A stretch of DNA of 10,675 bases from Synechococcales cyanobacterium PMM_0003 (GCA_949128015.1 CASBRC010000354.1:1-10675), one strand, 5' to 3'; positions 1 to 7,046 are shown, counted from the first letter of the stretch. Made by a program: numbers and translations. Notes: generated from the sequence alone by a model not told the origin.

Positions 1-652
1 CTTCGGGCCCGTTGGTCATCATGATAATGCGATCGCTAAGCAGCAAAGCCTCATCGACATCATGGGTAATCATTACCGCTGAAATTTTACTCTCATCGCA
101 AATCTGCATTAACTTTTCTTGCAAACGTCCTCTTGTTAATGCATCCAAAGCGCCAAAAGGTTCATCTAACAACAGGATTTTCGGTTTAATCGACAAAGCA
201 CGGGCAATCCCTACCCTCTGTTTCATCCCACCCGAAATCTCTCTAGGATACTTATCAGCAGCGTGATTTAAGCCAACTAGATCTATGTTTTCTTGAATAA
301 TGCGATCGCGTTCTTTCTTAGGTAAATTTCGTAAAACCCGATTAACCGCTAAACCAACATTTTGACGCACCGTTAGCCAAGGCAAAAGTGAATGGTTCTG
401 AAACACCAACATGCGATCGGGACCTGGTTCACTTACTTCTCTTCCTTCTAAAACAATACCGCCAGAGCTAGCCTTGTCTAAGCCAGACAAAATGTTCAAA
501 ACCGTTGATTTACCACAACCAGAATGTCCAATAATCGAGACAAATTCACCTTCCTTCATCTCAAAATAAACATCTTTCACCGCAACATAGGGTTGCCCAT
601 TATTGGTTTTAAAAACTCGGCTAACGTGATCGATTTCTAGGAATGTAGACAT
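1..652 (-). CDS. nrtC: Nitrate ABC transporter ATP-binding protein, probably NrtC (3' part outside the window)
   Basis: ATP-hydrolysing subunit of the cytoplasmic-membrane nitrate/nitrite importer. The ATG at 652-650 gives 217 complete codons before the left edge. Visible motifs are Walker A GHSGCGKST (residues 42-50), Q-loop in VFQN (83-86), signature ISGGMKQR (139-146), Walker B ILLLDEP (159-165) and the H-loop His in MITHDVDEA (around 197). It follows nrtD by 61 bp on the same strand. There is no clear Shine-Dalgarno sequence. It starts MSTFLEID, without the N-terminal extension seen in the neighbouring NrtD. From family knowledge, NrtC is about 660 residues because a NrtA-like regulatory domain is fused behind the ATPase; that part would lie outside the window, so the NrtC call is inferred from NrtD being next door and from the ATPase sequence. 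It could instead be a second NrtD-like ATPase without the extra domain. Confidence 0.78.
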   Translation of the reverse strand, partial: MSTFLEIDHVSRVFKTNNGQPYVAVKDVYFEMKEGEFVSIIGHSGCGKSTVLNILSGLDKASSGGIVLEGREVSEPGPDRMLVFQNHSLLPWLTVRQNVGLAVNRVLRNLPKKERDRIIQENIDLVGLNHAADKYPREISGGMKQRVGIARALSIKPKILLLDEPFGALDALTRGRLQEKLMQICDESKISAVMITHDVDEALLLSDRIIMMTNGPE

Positions 653-678
653 GGGTTTTTAGTGGGTTAAATATTTGC

Positions 679-713
679 ATGAGAAATGAGAGTTTACAAC
701 TCTCATTTCTCAT
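679..713. repeat. Perfect 16-bp hairpin between nrtD and nrtC
   Basis: Arms 679-694 and 698-713 are perfect reverse complements around the 3-nt loop TAC. The structure abuts the nrtD stop codon (714-716) directly and ends 26 nt before the nrtC start. No T-tract follows it on the transcribed minus strand, so it is not a canonical terminator. As an intra-operon hairpin it could mark an RNA processing or stability boundary; that is inference. The stem is a purine-rich GAGAAATGAGAG type and lacks the GC-rich apex and ACC flank of the other hairpins in the window. Confidence 0.85.
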
Positions 714-1550
714 TTATTCAGCTTCATCAGCAAGAGCAAAGCGGTTATACAAAAATTCGAGAATGTAGTTGCGAAGTGTGTAATAGCGTGGATCGTCTGC
801 GATCGCCTTGCGATTACGGGGACGGTCGAAAGGAACATCAATGATTTCAGCAATATTGGCGGCGGGTCCGTTACTCATCATCACAATGCGATCGGCAAGG
901 AATAAAGCTTCATCGATTTCATGGGTGATCATCAGCGCTGTCACCCGATTTTCGCGCCAAATTGCTAGTAATTCTTCTTGCAGTTCTTCGCGGGTCATCA
1001 CATCCAATGCGCCAAAAGGTTCATCCAAAATCAACACTTCAGGGCGAATCGACAAAGCACGGGCGATTGAAACCCTCTGGCGCATTCCTCCAGATAGTTC
1101 CTTCGGTTTTTTGTGCATTGCTTCAGATAGACCCACCATTTCAAGGCTATCCTTAGCGATTTTGATCTTTTCTTCTTTGGATTTATCGGTATAAACCTGC
1201 TTGACAGCAAGATAGACATTCTCAAAGGCAGTCATCCAAGGTAATAAAGAGTAGTTTTGGAATACCACCATGCGATCGGGGCCTGGACGCAGGATTGGCT
1301 TCGATCGCAAACAAATTTCACCAGTAGTAGGTCTATTAAACCCTGCGACCATATTCAGGAGAGTGGATTTGCCACAGCCAGAGTGACCAATCACACAAAT
1401 AAACTCACCTTCATAAACTGTGAGATTGACATCCTGCAATACCGTATAGGGACCACGAGGAGTGGGATAGACTTTGGAAACACCATCGATAACTAGAAAT
1501 GGATCTTGATGGTGTTTCTGATCATTTTCGGTAATATCTAGTGTCTGCAT
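714..1550 (-). CDS. nrtD: Nitrate ABC transporter ATP-binding protein NrtD
   Basis: One of the two ATPase subunits that power the NrtB permease for nitrate/nitrite uptake. The 278 residues match the usual NrtD length (about 275). The protein begins with a roughly 17-residue extension (MQTLDITEND...) followed by the ABC ATPase: Walker A GHSGCGKST (55-63), Q-loop Q98 in VFQNYSLLPW, signature LSGGMRQR (152-159), Walker B VLILDEP (172-178) and H210 in MITHEIDEALFLADR. The C-terminus (YYTLRNYILEFLYNRF, about 256-271) is of the NrtD type and no solute-binding domain is fused. It lies 59 bp after nrtB and 61 bp before the next ATPase gene. No Shine-Dalgarno sequence is visible ahead of the ATG at 1550. 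CmpD and CynD are close relatives, but linkage to nirA points to nitrate. Confidence 0.92.
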   Translation of the reverse strand: MQTLDITENDQKHHQDPFLVIDGVSKVYPTPRGPYTVLQDVNLTVYEGEFICVIGHSGCGKSTLLNMVAGFNRPTTGEICLRSKPILRPGPDRMVVFQNYSLLPWMTAFENVYLAVKQVYTDKSKEEKIKIAKDSLEMVGLSEAMHKKPKELSGGMRQRVSIARALSIRPEVLILDEPFGALDVMTREELQEELLAIWRENRVTALMITHEIDEALFLADRIVMMSNGPAANIAEIIDVPFDRPRNRKAIADDPRYYTLRNYILEFLYNRFALADEAE

Positions 1551-1609
1551 AAGGAGTTTGATGAGTGAAGAGGACTTTAGCTATTGGCTTTTAGCTTTTA
1601 CAAAAAAAT

Positions 1610-2539
1610 CTAAGAATCTGACTGAACTGTAAACTTACTAATGTAATAAATCAATTTGTCTAATAAGAAACCAACTACGCCGATGTAAAACAGGGCAAGA
1701 ATCAGTTCGCTGCTTTTTTGGCTATTGTAGCTGTCCCAAATAAAGAAGCCAATACCAACACCACCTGTCAACATTTCCGCAGCCACGATCGCTAACCACG
1801 ATAGACCAACAGCGATGCGTAAACCTGTAAAAATATAAGGTGCGGCTGAAGGCATCAAAATTGTAATGAAATAATCGATTTTACTAAGACGAAGTACTCG
1901 CGACACGTTGCGATAGTCTTGCGGAACTTGCTGCACACCGACAGCCGTATTCATCAAGATTGGCCAAATCGAAGTGACAAAAATCACGAATAAGGCGGCA
2001 GCTTCGGTAACATCTAGCCCAACTGATTTAAGGGATTCATTGACACCTTGGAAGGCTGACATGGCGATCGGTAGCCATGCGAGGGGTGGGATTGTCCGCA
2101 AAACTTGGAAAATCGGGTCAAAGGCTCGGTAAAGAAATACATTTGTACCGATCGCAATGCCAAGAGAAATACCAATAATCGCTGAGGCGGTATAGCCAAC
2201 GGCTACACGGCGCAAGCTAGTCATTGTTTTTACGCCTAAGCCTTGCTCGATGGTGACTCTCTCTTTGAGGGCTTGACGCGCAGGGCTATCAATCTTTTCT
2301 TTGGTATTGACATCAAAGTAGTTGCGATCAAAAAATGGATGCCAGATATACTGCTGTGTCTCTTGCCAAACCTTCGTCGGAGGTGGCAAAGGCGGCTTAG
2401 CGCCAGAGCAGAGAATCTGCCATATTCCTAATAGAAATATTAGGGCGATCGCTGGAGGAATGAGATATTTTGCTTGTTGCTGAAACCATTCACCAATCTT
2501 ATTTGGGGTAAATTTAGAACTTAAGCTTCCTGCCGCCAT
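1610..2539 (-). CDS. nrtB: Nitrate ABC transporter permease NrtB
   Basis: Integral-membrane permease of the nitrate/nitrite ABC importer, BPD_transp_1 family. The first membrane segment is around residues 28-45 (LIPPAIALIFLLGIWQIL). A loop with PPLPPPTKV follows (49-57), then several hydrophobic helices from about 108 to 300. The family blocks RTIPPLAWLPIAM (148-160), FVTSIWPILMNTAVGVQQVPQDYR and PSAAPYIFTGLRIAVGLSWLAIVAAEML are all present. At 309 residues it is longer than the typical NrtB of about 275-280: there are extra residues near 72-100 and a loop near 163-181 (roughly FQGVNESLKSVGLDVTEAA) where I recall a shorter connection. The start at 2539 is supported by a strong AGGAG (2549-2553), 9 nt upstream. 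Third gene of the nirA-nrt operon. Confidence 0.93.
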   Translation of the reverse strand: MAAGSLSSKFTPNKIGEWFQQQAKYLIPPAIALIFLLGIWQILCSGAKPPLPPPTKVWQETQQYIWHPFFDRNYFDVNTKEKIDSPARQALKERVTIEQGLGVKTMTSLRRVAVGYTASAIIGISLGIAIGTNVFLYRAFDPIFQVLRTIPPLAWLPIAMSAFQGVNESLKSVGLDVTEAAALFVIFVTSIWPILMNTAVGVQQVPQDYRNVSRVLRLSKIDYFITILMPSAAPYIFTGLRIAVGLSWLAIVAAEMLTGGVGIGFFIWDSYNSQKSSELILALFYIGVVGFLLDKLIYYISKFTVQSDS

Positions 2540-2596
2540 TTTGGGTATCTCCTAGATGCTAATTTGAGGACTAATAGATGAATCGTTTCAATGATC

Positions 2597-2618
2597 ACAA
2601 GGGGCTTAAGCCCCTTGT
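2597..2618. repeat. Perfect 22-bp palindrome in the nrtA-nrtB spacer
   Basis: A self-complementary 11-bp arm (ACAAGGGGCTT, then its reverse complement) sits in the 105-bp spacer between nrtA and nrtB. No T-run follows it on the minus strand, so it should not act as a simple terminator. A stable hairpin just behind a binding-protein gene and ahead of the permease gene is the arrangement known from REP hairpins in E. coli malE-malF, where it protects the upstream message. That role here is inference. Confidence 0.85.
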
Positions 2619-2644
2619 TAAAAATGTTTAGTTAGAGATAATCC

Positions 2645-3976
2645 TTAAGCCTTCTTGATCTTGAGGCTTTCTAAATAAGCTTTAGGATTTTCAGGATCGA
2701 ACTTGACACCATCAAAGAAAGTTTCAATACCACGAGAAGTACTCTTGGGAATGTCGGCTTCTTTGCCAATCGCCTTAGCAGCTTCCTTCCACAGGTCTTC
2801 ACGGTTCACCTTGTCAACCATCGCCTTAGCATCGGTATTGGCATCAAAATAACCCCAACGCATATCTTCAGTGATAAACCAGAGATCATGGCTCTTAAAA
2901 GGATAAGAAGCATTATCTTTCCAGAACTTCATTGCTAAATCTGTGCTGTCAAGAGTACGCCCATCGCCATAGTCAACCTTACCTTGCTGTCTACCCAAAA
3001 TTTCGATTGCAGGAACTTTTAGCCACTTATCCGCACCGACGATTTTGCACATCTCTTCTTTGTTGGCTGGATCTTCACACCATACTTGAGCTTCGAGAAT
3101 ACCCTTGAGCAAAGCCATTGCCGCTTTAGGATTCTTGTCTACCCAATCAGCACGGAGGGAAAATGCTTTTTCAGGGTGATCTTTCCAAAGTTCGCCTGTA
3201 ATTAAGGCACTGTAGCCAGAGTTTTGAGCAACTAGACGAGCGTTCCAAGGCTCACCCACGCAGAATGCTTCCATATTGCCAGCCTTCATATTGGCAACCA
3301 TTTGCGCTGGTGGAACCACAATGGTAGAAACATCTTTGTCTGGATCAACGCCATTAGCCGCAAGCCAATAACGAATCCACAAATCATGGGTTCCTCCAGG
3401 AAAAGTCATCGCACATTTGAGTTCTTTCCCTGCGGCTTTCTGCTTGGCAAAGGTCTCTTTAAGTACGTCACTTTTTAGACCGATTTTGTCATCTTTGAAA
3501 CTATTTGCAACTGAGATCCCCTGTCCATTGGTATTCAGCCTTGCCAAAATGTACATTGGCACTTTTTTGCCATTGGTAATTTTGCCTTCAGAAATTAGGT
3601 AAGGCATCGGTGTAAGAATGTGAGCGCCATCGATACCGCCTGCATCAGAGCCAAGGGCGATATTATCGCGAGTTGTTCCCCAAGAAGCTTGTTTAAGAAC
3701 TTCAACATCCTTCATGCCATATTTTTCAAAATAGCCCTTTTCTTTGGCAATAATTAGAGGAGATGCATCGGTGAGCGCAATGAAGCCTAATTTGGCTTTA
3801 GTAACTTCAGGAGCATCAGCGGCATTGACTGGAGCGGCTGTAGTAGTAGTGGGACTAGTGGCTGTTGTAGCCGTAGGTGTAGTGGTGGTTTCACTAGTAC
3901 AAGCATTGAGGGCGATTGCACCTACAGTAGAAAGCCCTGCGGTGGTTAAAAATTTACGGCGAGAGAATGTACTCAT
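2645..3976 (-). CDS. nrtA: Nitrate/nitrite-binding lipoprotein NrtA
   Basis: Substrate-binding subunit of the nitrate/nitrite ABC importer, anchored to the periplasmic face of the membrane. The N-terminus MSTFSRRKFL carries a twin-arginine motif (R6-R7), then a hydrophobic stretch and a lipobox LNAC, so Cys26 should be lipidated. Residues about 28-48 form a Thr/Pro/Ala-rich tether. The mature domain from about 58 to the end (443 aa, the usual size) has the NrtA/CmpA family pattern, with W99 in ASWGTTRDN, Q152 in NTNGQGIS, H197 in FPGGTHDLW and the FCVGEPWN block (238-245). By my recollection of the family these include anion-contacting positions, but I could not align them. CmpA (bicarbonate) is the close alternative; position directly after nirA favours nitrate/nitrite. 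An AAGGAA 5-9 nt upstream supports the ATG at 3976. Confidence 0.94.
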   Translation of the reverse strand: MSTFSRRKFLTTAGLSTVGAIALNACTSETTTTPTATTATSPTTTTAAPVNAADAPEVTKAKLGFIALTDASPLIIAKEKGYFEKYGMKDVEVLKQASWGTTRDNIALGSDAGGIDGAHILTPMPYLISEGKITNGKKVPMYILARLNTNGQGISVANSFKDDKIGLKSDVLKETFAKQKAAGKELKCAMTFPGGTHDLWIRYWLAANGVDPDKDVSTIVVPPAQMVANMKAGNMEAFCVGEPWNARLVAQNSGYSALITGELWKDHPEKAFSLRADWVDKNPKAAMALLKGILEAQVWCEDPANKEEMCKIVGADKWLKVPAIEILGRQQGKVDYGDGRTLDSTDLAMKFWKDNASYPFKSHDLWFITEDMRWGYFDANTDAKAMVDKVNREDLWKEAAKAIGKEADIPKSTSRGIETFFDGVKFDPENPKAYLESLKIKKA

Positions 3977-3987
3977 TGATTTCCTTA

Positions 3988-4010
3988 AATTGTTTGAATT
4001 GTTTGAATTT
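3988..4010. repeat. Short tandem repeat in the nirA-nrtA spacer
   Basis: The 9-bp unit AATTGTTTG occurs twice in tandem (3988-3996 and 3997-4005), followed by a partial third copy (AATTT). It lies in the 65-bp spacer between the nirA stop and the nrtA start, just upstream of the nrtA ribosome-binding site. No hairpin or T-tract is seen here, which fits read-through from nirA into nrtA. Confidence 0.7.
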
Positions 4011-4041
4011 CTAGAATTGACTACAAATTAAAATGATCAGC

Positions 4042-5601
4042 TTAGCCGACAGCAATTAGTTCTACCGATGATTCTGCGATCGCATTTTGTTTAGGTACAG
4101 CTCCAAATTTTTCAACTAAGAGCTTACCGATTACTTCGCGCAGATCTTCACAGGGAACCTTCTCCATTACACAAGTGCCAAGATGAGCATCTTTGCCCAC
4201 CGTGCCGCCCATGTAGATGTCCACACCATCAACAACTTTGCCGTCTTTACGAGTTTTGCAACCCGTAAAGCCGATATCGGCAACCTGCGGCTGAGCGCAA
4301 GAGTTGGGGCAACCGCTCCAATGGATACGCACAACTTTAGGAAGAGTGTAATCTTCGGCAAGTTGCTTGGTCAGGGTAAGAGAGCGATTTTTGGTTTCGA
4401 CGATCGCTACTGGACAGAACTGATTGCCAGTACAGGAAACCAGCCCGCGCATGAGGTTGTCAGGATCAGCAGGAAACTTCTGAAGCAATGGATCTTGCAG
4501 AAGCAGTGGCACTTGCTGATCACTTACGTGGGTAATCAGCAAGTTCTGCTCGACTGTCAGCCGCATATCGCCGTTACCATAGGTGTCAGCGATACGTGCA
4601 AATTCGTACATGTCAGGCGCATACATCCGCCCGACAGGAATTTGCAAGCCGACATAATTCATTCCCGTTTGCTGTTGCTTGTGAACACCAATGTGATCGC
4701 GCTTTTCCCATTCGATTTCATCTTTGAGAGCTGCGGGAGCAAGTGGTTTACCCATTTGTTTCTCAACTTCAGCACGGAATTTCTCAATTCCCCATTCATC
4801 GATTAAAAACATCAAACGAGATTTGGCGCGATTTTCTCGCAATCCATTGTCACGGTAAACGATCAGTAATGCTTCACAGAGTGCAACCACATCCTCAGGC
4901 GCGACCCAGACATTTAATGGAATCGCTGCTTCAACCCGTTTAGCGGAGAAGAATCCGCCCACAACGACGTTAAATCCGAAGATTTCTTGGGATTGCTCTT
5001 TAAAGGCAGGAATAAAAGCTAAATCGTTAATTTCGGCATGGGTGGAGTTATCACGACAACCTGCGATCGCAATATTAAACTTGCGAGGTAAGTTAGTGAA
5101 ATCTGGATTTCCTTCACCGTTGCTCGTAAGTAAATTTTGAACCTGAATCGCTAATTCGCGGGTGTCGTAAAGCTCATTAGCATCAATCCCTGCCACAGGT
5201 GAACCTGTGATATTGCGGATATTGTCCATCGCTGACTGCACGCTAGTCAGACCGACAGAGCGAAACTTTTCAAACATTTCAGGAATGTCTTCAATTGGAA
5301 AACCGCGCATTTGGATGTTTTGGCGGGTCGTAATATCAGCAACACCATGTTCGCCGCACTTTTCGAGTACCGACGCAAGTACGCGCATTTGCTCGCTGCT
5401 CAGCAATCCATTCGGGACTCGCATCCTGACCATAAATCGACCAGGAGTACTTTTGCGAAAGAATACACCCAGCCATTTCAGGCGATGTTGTAAATCGTCA
5501 TCGTCGATTGCTTCCCAACCAATTTCGGCGAAACGAGCAATTTCGGCTTTAACGGCTAGACCATCTTTCGCCGTTTTCAGGGCTTCTATTTTGTTTGCCA
5601 T
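4042..5601 (-). CDS. nirA: Ferredoxin-nitrite reductase NirA
   Basis: Reduces nitrite to ammonium with six electrons from reduced ferredoxin, using a siroheme and a [4Fe-4S] cluster. At 519 residues it matches the usual cyanobacterial size. Two ferredoxin-like half-domains are recognisable: FFRKSTPGRFMVRMRVPNG (48-64) with TTRQNIQMRG (91-100), and YVGLQIPVGR (316-325) with LTVEQNLLITHV (348-359). The four cluster/siroheme ligand cysteines are C390 and C396 (CTGNQFC) and C431 and C435 (CPNSC), with the intact spacing Cx5C and Cx3C. The start at 5601 has AAGGA 8 nt upstream (5610-5614). A second ATG 5 nt further up (5606) is out of frame and stops after six codons. First gene of the operon, behind the NtcA promoter at 5712-5753. 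No sign of damage. Confidence 0.97.
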   Translation of the reverse strand: MANKIEALKTAKDGLAVKAEIARFAEIGWEAIDDDDLQHRLKWLGVFFRKSTPGRFMVRMRVPNGLLSSEQMRVLASVLEKCGEHGVADITTRQNIQMRGFPIEDIPEMFEKFRSVGLTSVQSAMDNIRNITGSPVAGIDANELYDTRELAIQVQNLLTSNGEGNPDFTNLPRKFNIAIAGCRDNSTHAEINDLAFIPAFKEQSQEIFGFNVVVGGFFSAKRVEAAIPLNVWVAPEDVVALCEALLIVYRDNGLRENRAKSRLMFLIDEWGIEKFRAEVEKQMGKPLAPAALKDEIEWEKRDHIGVHKQQQTGMNYVGLQIPVGRMYAPDMYEFARIADTYGNGDMRLTVEQNLLITHVSDQQVPLLLQDPLLQKFPADPDNLMRGLVSCTGNQFCPVAIVETKNRSLTLTKQLAEDYTLPKVVRIHWSGCPNSCAQPQVADIGFTGCKTRKDGKVVDGVDIYMGGTVGKDAHLGTCVMEKVPCEDLREVIGKLLVEKFGAVPKQNAIAESSVELIAVG

Positions 5602-5647
5602 GTCATTTATCCTTGGCTAGTGCTTGTGCAATGGAGAATTTGCGATC

Positions 5648-5687
5648 GCTGAATTCAGCTAAATCTTAAATTCTCAATTCTTAAGCT
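5648..5687 (-). promoter_or_regulatory. Inverted repeats in the nirA 5' leader
   Basis: The predicted nirA leader (about 100 nt, 5602 to about 5705) contains a perfect 12-bp palindrome GCTGAATTCAGC at 5648-5659. It also has an imperfect hairpin at 5665-5685 (CTTAA arms plus AATT pairs with one bulge), which can be extended by AGCT pairs at 5657-5660 and 5684-5687. The structure is AT-rich and weak. A role in RNA stability or in binding a second regulator is possible but not shown. Confidence 0.35.
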
Positions 5688-5711
5688 CTATTTCGACTTT
5701 GTATGTGGTTT

Positions 5712-5753
5712 ACACTACTTAACGTTTCGATCCCAATTCGTATAAGAAACTAC
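5712..5753 (-). promoter_or_regulatory. NtcA-activated promoter of the nirA-nrt operon
   Basis: At 5740-5753 the sequence GTATAAGAAACTAC is a perfect GTA-N8-TAC, the consensus of the cyanobacterial nitrogen-control activator NtcA. Reading on the minus strand, exactly 22 nt follow and then TAGTGT (5717-5712), matching the TAN3T -10 box. This is the canonical class-II layout, in which NtcA replaces the -35 element. It predicts a transcript start near 5704-5706, a leader of about 100 nt, and activation when 2-oxoglutarate is high (ammonium-limited cells). Confidence 0.9.
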
Positions 5754-5829
5754 ATATTTTTAAACATTATTTAATAATTGCAATAATCTAATGCAGTAAG
5801 CGCATAGTTATCGCGATCGCCAATCATAA

Positions 5830-5880
5830 AACCCACAAGAGAGATGCGGCGCAGAGCGCCGCATCTCTCTTGTGGTTTTT
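5830..5880. repeat. Long intergenic hairpin (20-bp stem) with a T-tract on both strands
   Basis: Arms 5833-5852 and 5856-5875 are perfect reverse complements around the loop AGA, with apex GCGGCGC. Outside the stem comes a C/T mismatch (5832/5876), then A-T pairs that give an A-run on the left and TTTTT on the right. By shape it is a bidirectional intrinsic terminator. However, it lies between divergent genes (nirA leftward, the pseudouridine synthase rightward), so it cannot end either. It could block stray transcription, or be a copy of a dispersed hairpin element (see findings). Confidence 0.9.
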
Positions 5881-5923
5881 GTATTTACTAGTTATTGCTA
5901 TGCTATAGCTGCCGCTATTCTAA

Positions 5924-5964
5924 AACCTAGATAGAGTTGGCGCTTCGCGCCAACTCTATCTAGC
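5924..5964. repeat. Long hairpin (17-bp stem) just upstream of the pseudouridine synthase start
   Basis: Arms 5927-5943 and 5947-5963 are perfect reverse complements around the loop TTC, with apex TTGGCGC. The left flank is AACCT, with C5926 unpaired. The right arm ends 17 nt before the ATG at 5981, so the hairpin probably lies in the 5' leader of that gene or overlaps its promoter. No T-tract follows. Confidence 0.88.
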
Positions 5965-5980
5965 TAAATATAACTTCGCC

Positions 5981-6724
5981 ATGCTTGATCGCCTTCAAAA
6001 AATTCTGTCTAGGCACGGTATTGCCTCTCGCAGAAGCTCTGAGCAGATAATTTTGGCAGGGCGGGTCTCAGTAAATGGAGAGATCGTTACAGAATTAGGG
6101 GTAAAAGCTGATCCAGAATGCGATCGCATTGAAGTTGATGGCAAGTTACTCCAAACTAACTCCCCAGAATTTGTATATCTATTACTTAATAAACCTACGG
6201 GCGTAGTTACGACCTGCGATGATCCACAAGGTCGGAAGACAGTTTTAGATATTTTGCCGTCGCAATATCAGCATGTGTATCCAGTCGGACGATTGGACTA
6301 TAACAGTAGTGGGGCGTTGATCTTAACTAACGATGGAGACTTTGCCAATCACCTGATGCATCCTCGCCATCATGTCGCCAAAACCTATGAAGTTTGGGTC
6401 AAAGACATTCCTAGTAGTCAAATTCTCAAACAATGGCAAGAAGGAATCATTCTTGATGGCAAGCTTACGCTACCTGCAACTGTAAATATTATGAAAGTTG
6501 AACGCGCCAATGAACGCACCAAATATCAAAATCCACGCACCCAGCTACAAATAATTTTATCGGAAGGACGTAATCGCCAAATTAGGCGAATTGCCGAGCA
6601 ATTAGGTCATCCTGTCCTGACATTGCATCGAGTGGCGATCGCCACTATTTCACTTGCCAATCTTAAATTAGGTGCATATCGATTATTATGCGATCGCGAA
6701 ATAAAATCCCTATATTCTGCTTAA
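5981..6724 (+). CDS. rRNA pseudouridine synthase, RsuA/RluB/RluE/RluF family
   Basis: Converts a specific uridine in ribosomal RNA to pseudouridine in the cytoplasm. The 247 residues begin with an S4 RNA-binding domain (residues 1-55: LQKILSRHGIASRRSSEQII, then GRVSVNGEIV). The catalytic domain starts at YLLLNKPTGVVTTCDDPQGRKTV (66-88). The catalytic aspartate is D106 in VGRLDYNSSGALILTNDG. The second family motif, SEGRNRQIRRI, is at 194-204. Length and domain order fit the short RsuA/RluB group, but the target uridine cannot be read from sequence, so I give no symbol. The ATG at 5981 precedes the S4 domain directly and has no Shine-Dalgarno sequence. The gene stands alone, divergent from nirA, with a hairpin just ahead of its start. 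Confidence 0.93.
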   Translation: MLDRLQKILSRHGIASRRSSEQIILAGRVSVNGEIVTELGVKADPECDRIEVDGKLLQTNSPEFVYLLLNKPTGVVTTCDDPQGRKTVLDILPSQYQHVYPVGRLDYNSSGALILTNDGDFANHLMHPRHHVAKTYEVWVKDIPSSQILKQWQEGIILDGKLTLPATVNIMKVERANERTKYQNPRTQLQIILSEGRNRQIRRIAEQLGHPVLTLHRVAIATISLANLKLGAYRLLCDREIKSLYSA

Positions 6725-7046
6725 CTTCAAGACATAATTAGCTAGGAAAAGAAATAATCTATTCATTATCAAAAAAACGATAAAATCATCCTAATTTCGC
6801 GTAATTTACTGAAATTATGAGATTTCCAGACTATTGGTAGACTACTAAGCTAAGAAATTATACTTACTGGAGTTGAAATATGATTTCAAAACTTTGCAAA
6901 ATGTTATATTAGTTAAATGTTTTTGATTTAGATCAAATCTAATTTTTTAAAACACTGTAAATGCCCCACTTAAAACTTGTGGCTCTTCAAATTCGATTAA
7001 AAGCCAAATTAGGCATGTTAGTCGATTTAGTCTCTTCATACATGTC
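6725..7046. other. AT-rich spacer of 322 bp upstream of the RodZ-like gene
   Basis: No long ORF, tRNA or strong terminator is visible. It contains the imperfect palindrome TTAGATCAAATCTAA (6928-6942), a possible 10-codon ORF at 6880-6912 with a GGAG 7 nt upstream, and a 29-codon ORF at 6961-7050 that overlaps the next start codon. No convincing -35/-10 pair could be picked out. The pseudouridine synthase gene has no obvious terminator after its stop at 6722-6724. Confidence 0.5.

Noticed and set aside
808..1194. 128-codon plus-strand ORF opposite nrtD
   Set aside because: It is a shadow of the ATPase gene. A similar shadow occurs at 12-266 opposite the paralogous nrtC, which explains the resemblance between the two.
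2645..3976. CmpA (bicarbonate-binding protein) instead of NrtA
   Set aside because: The families are close, but the gene follows nirA behind an NtcA promoter and sits with nitrate-type permease and ATPases.
3744..4031. 95-codon plus-strand ORF opposite the nrtA signal peptide
   Set aside because: Its Val/Ala-rich sequence is the antisense image of the Thr/Ala-rich NrtA tether.
4183..4806. 207-codon plus-strand ORF opposite nirA
   Set aside because: It lies fully antisense to the intact nirA gene, shows no domain I recognise, and has the composition of a reversed coding frame.
6880..6912. 10-codon ORF (MISKLCKMLY) preceded by GGAG
   Set aside because: Too short to separate from chance, with no run of regulatory codons and no terminator or antiterminator pair downstream.
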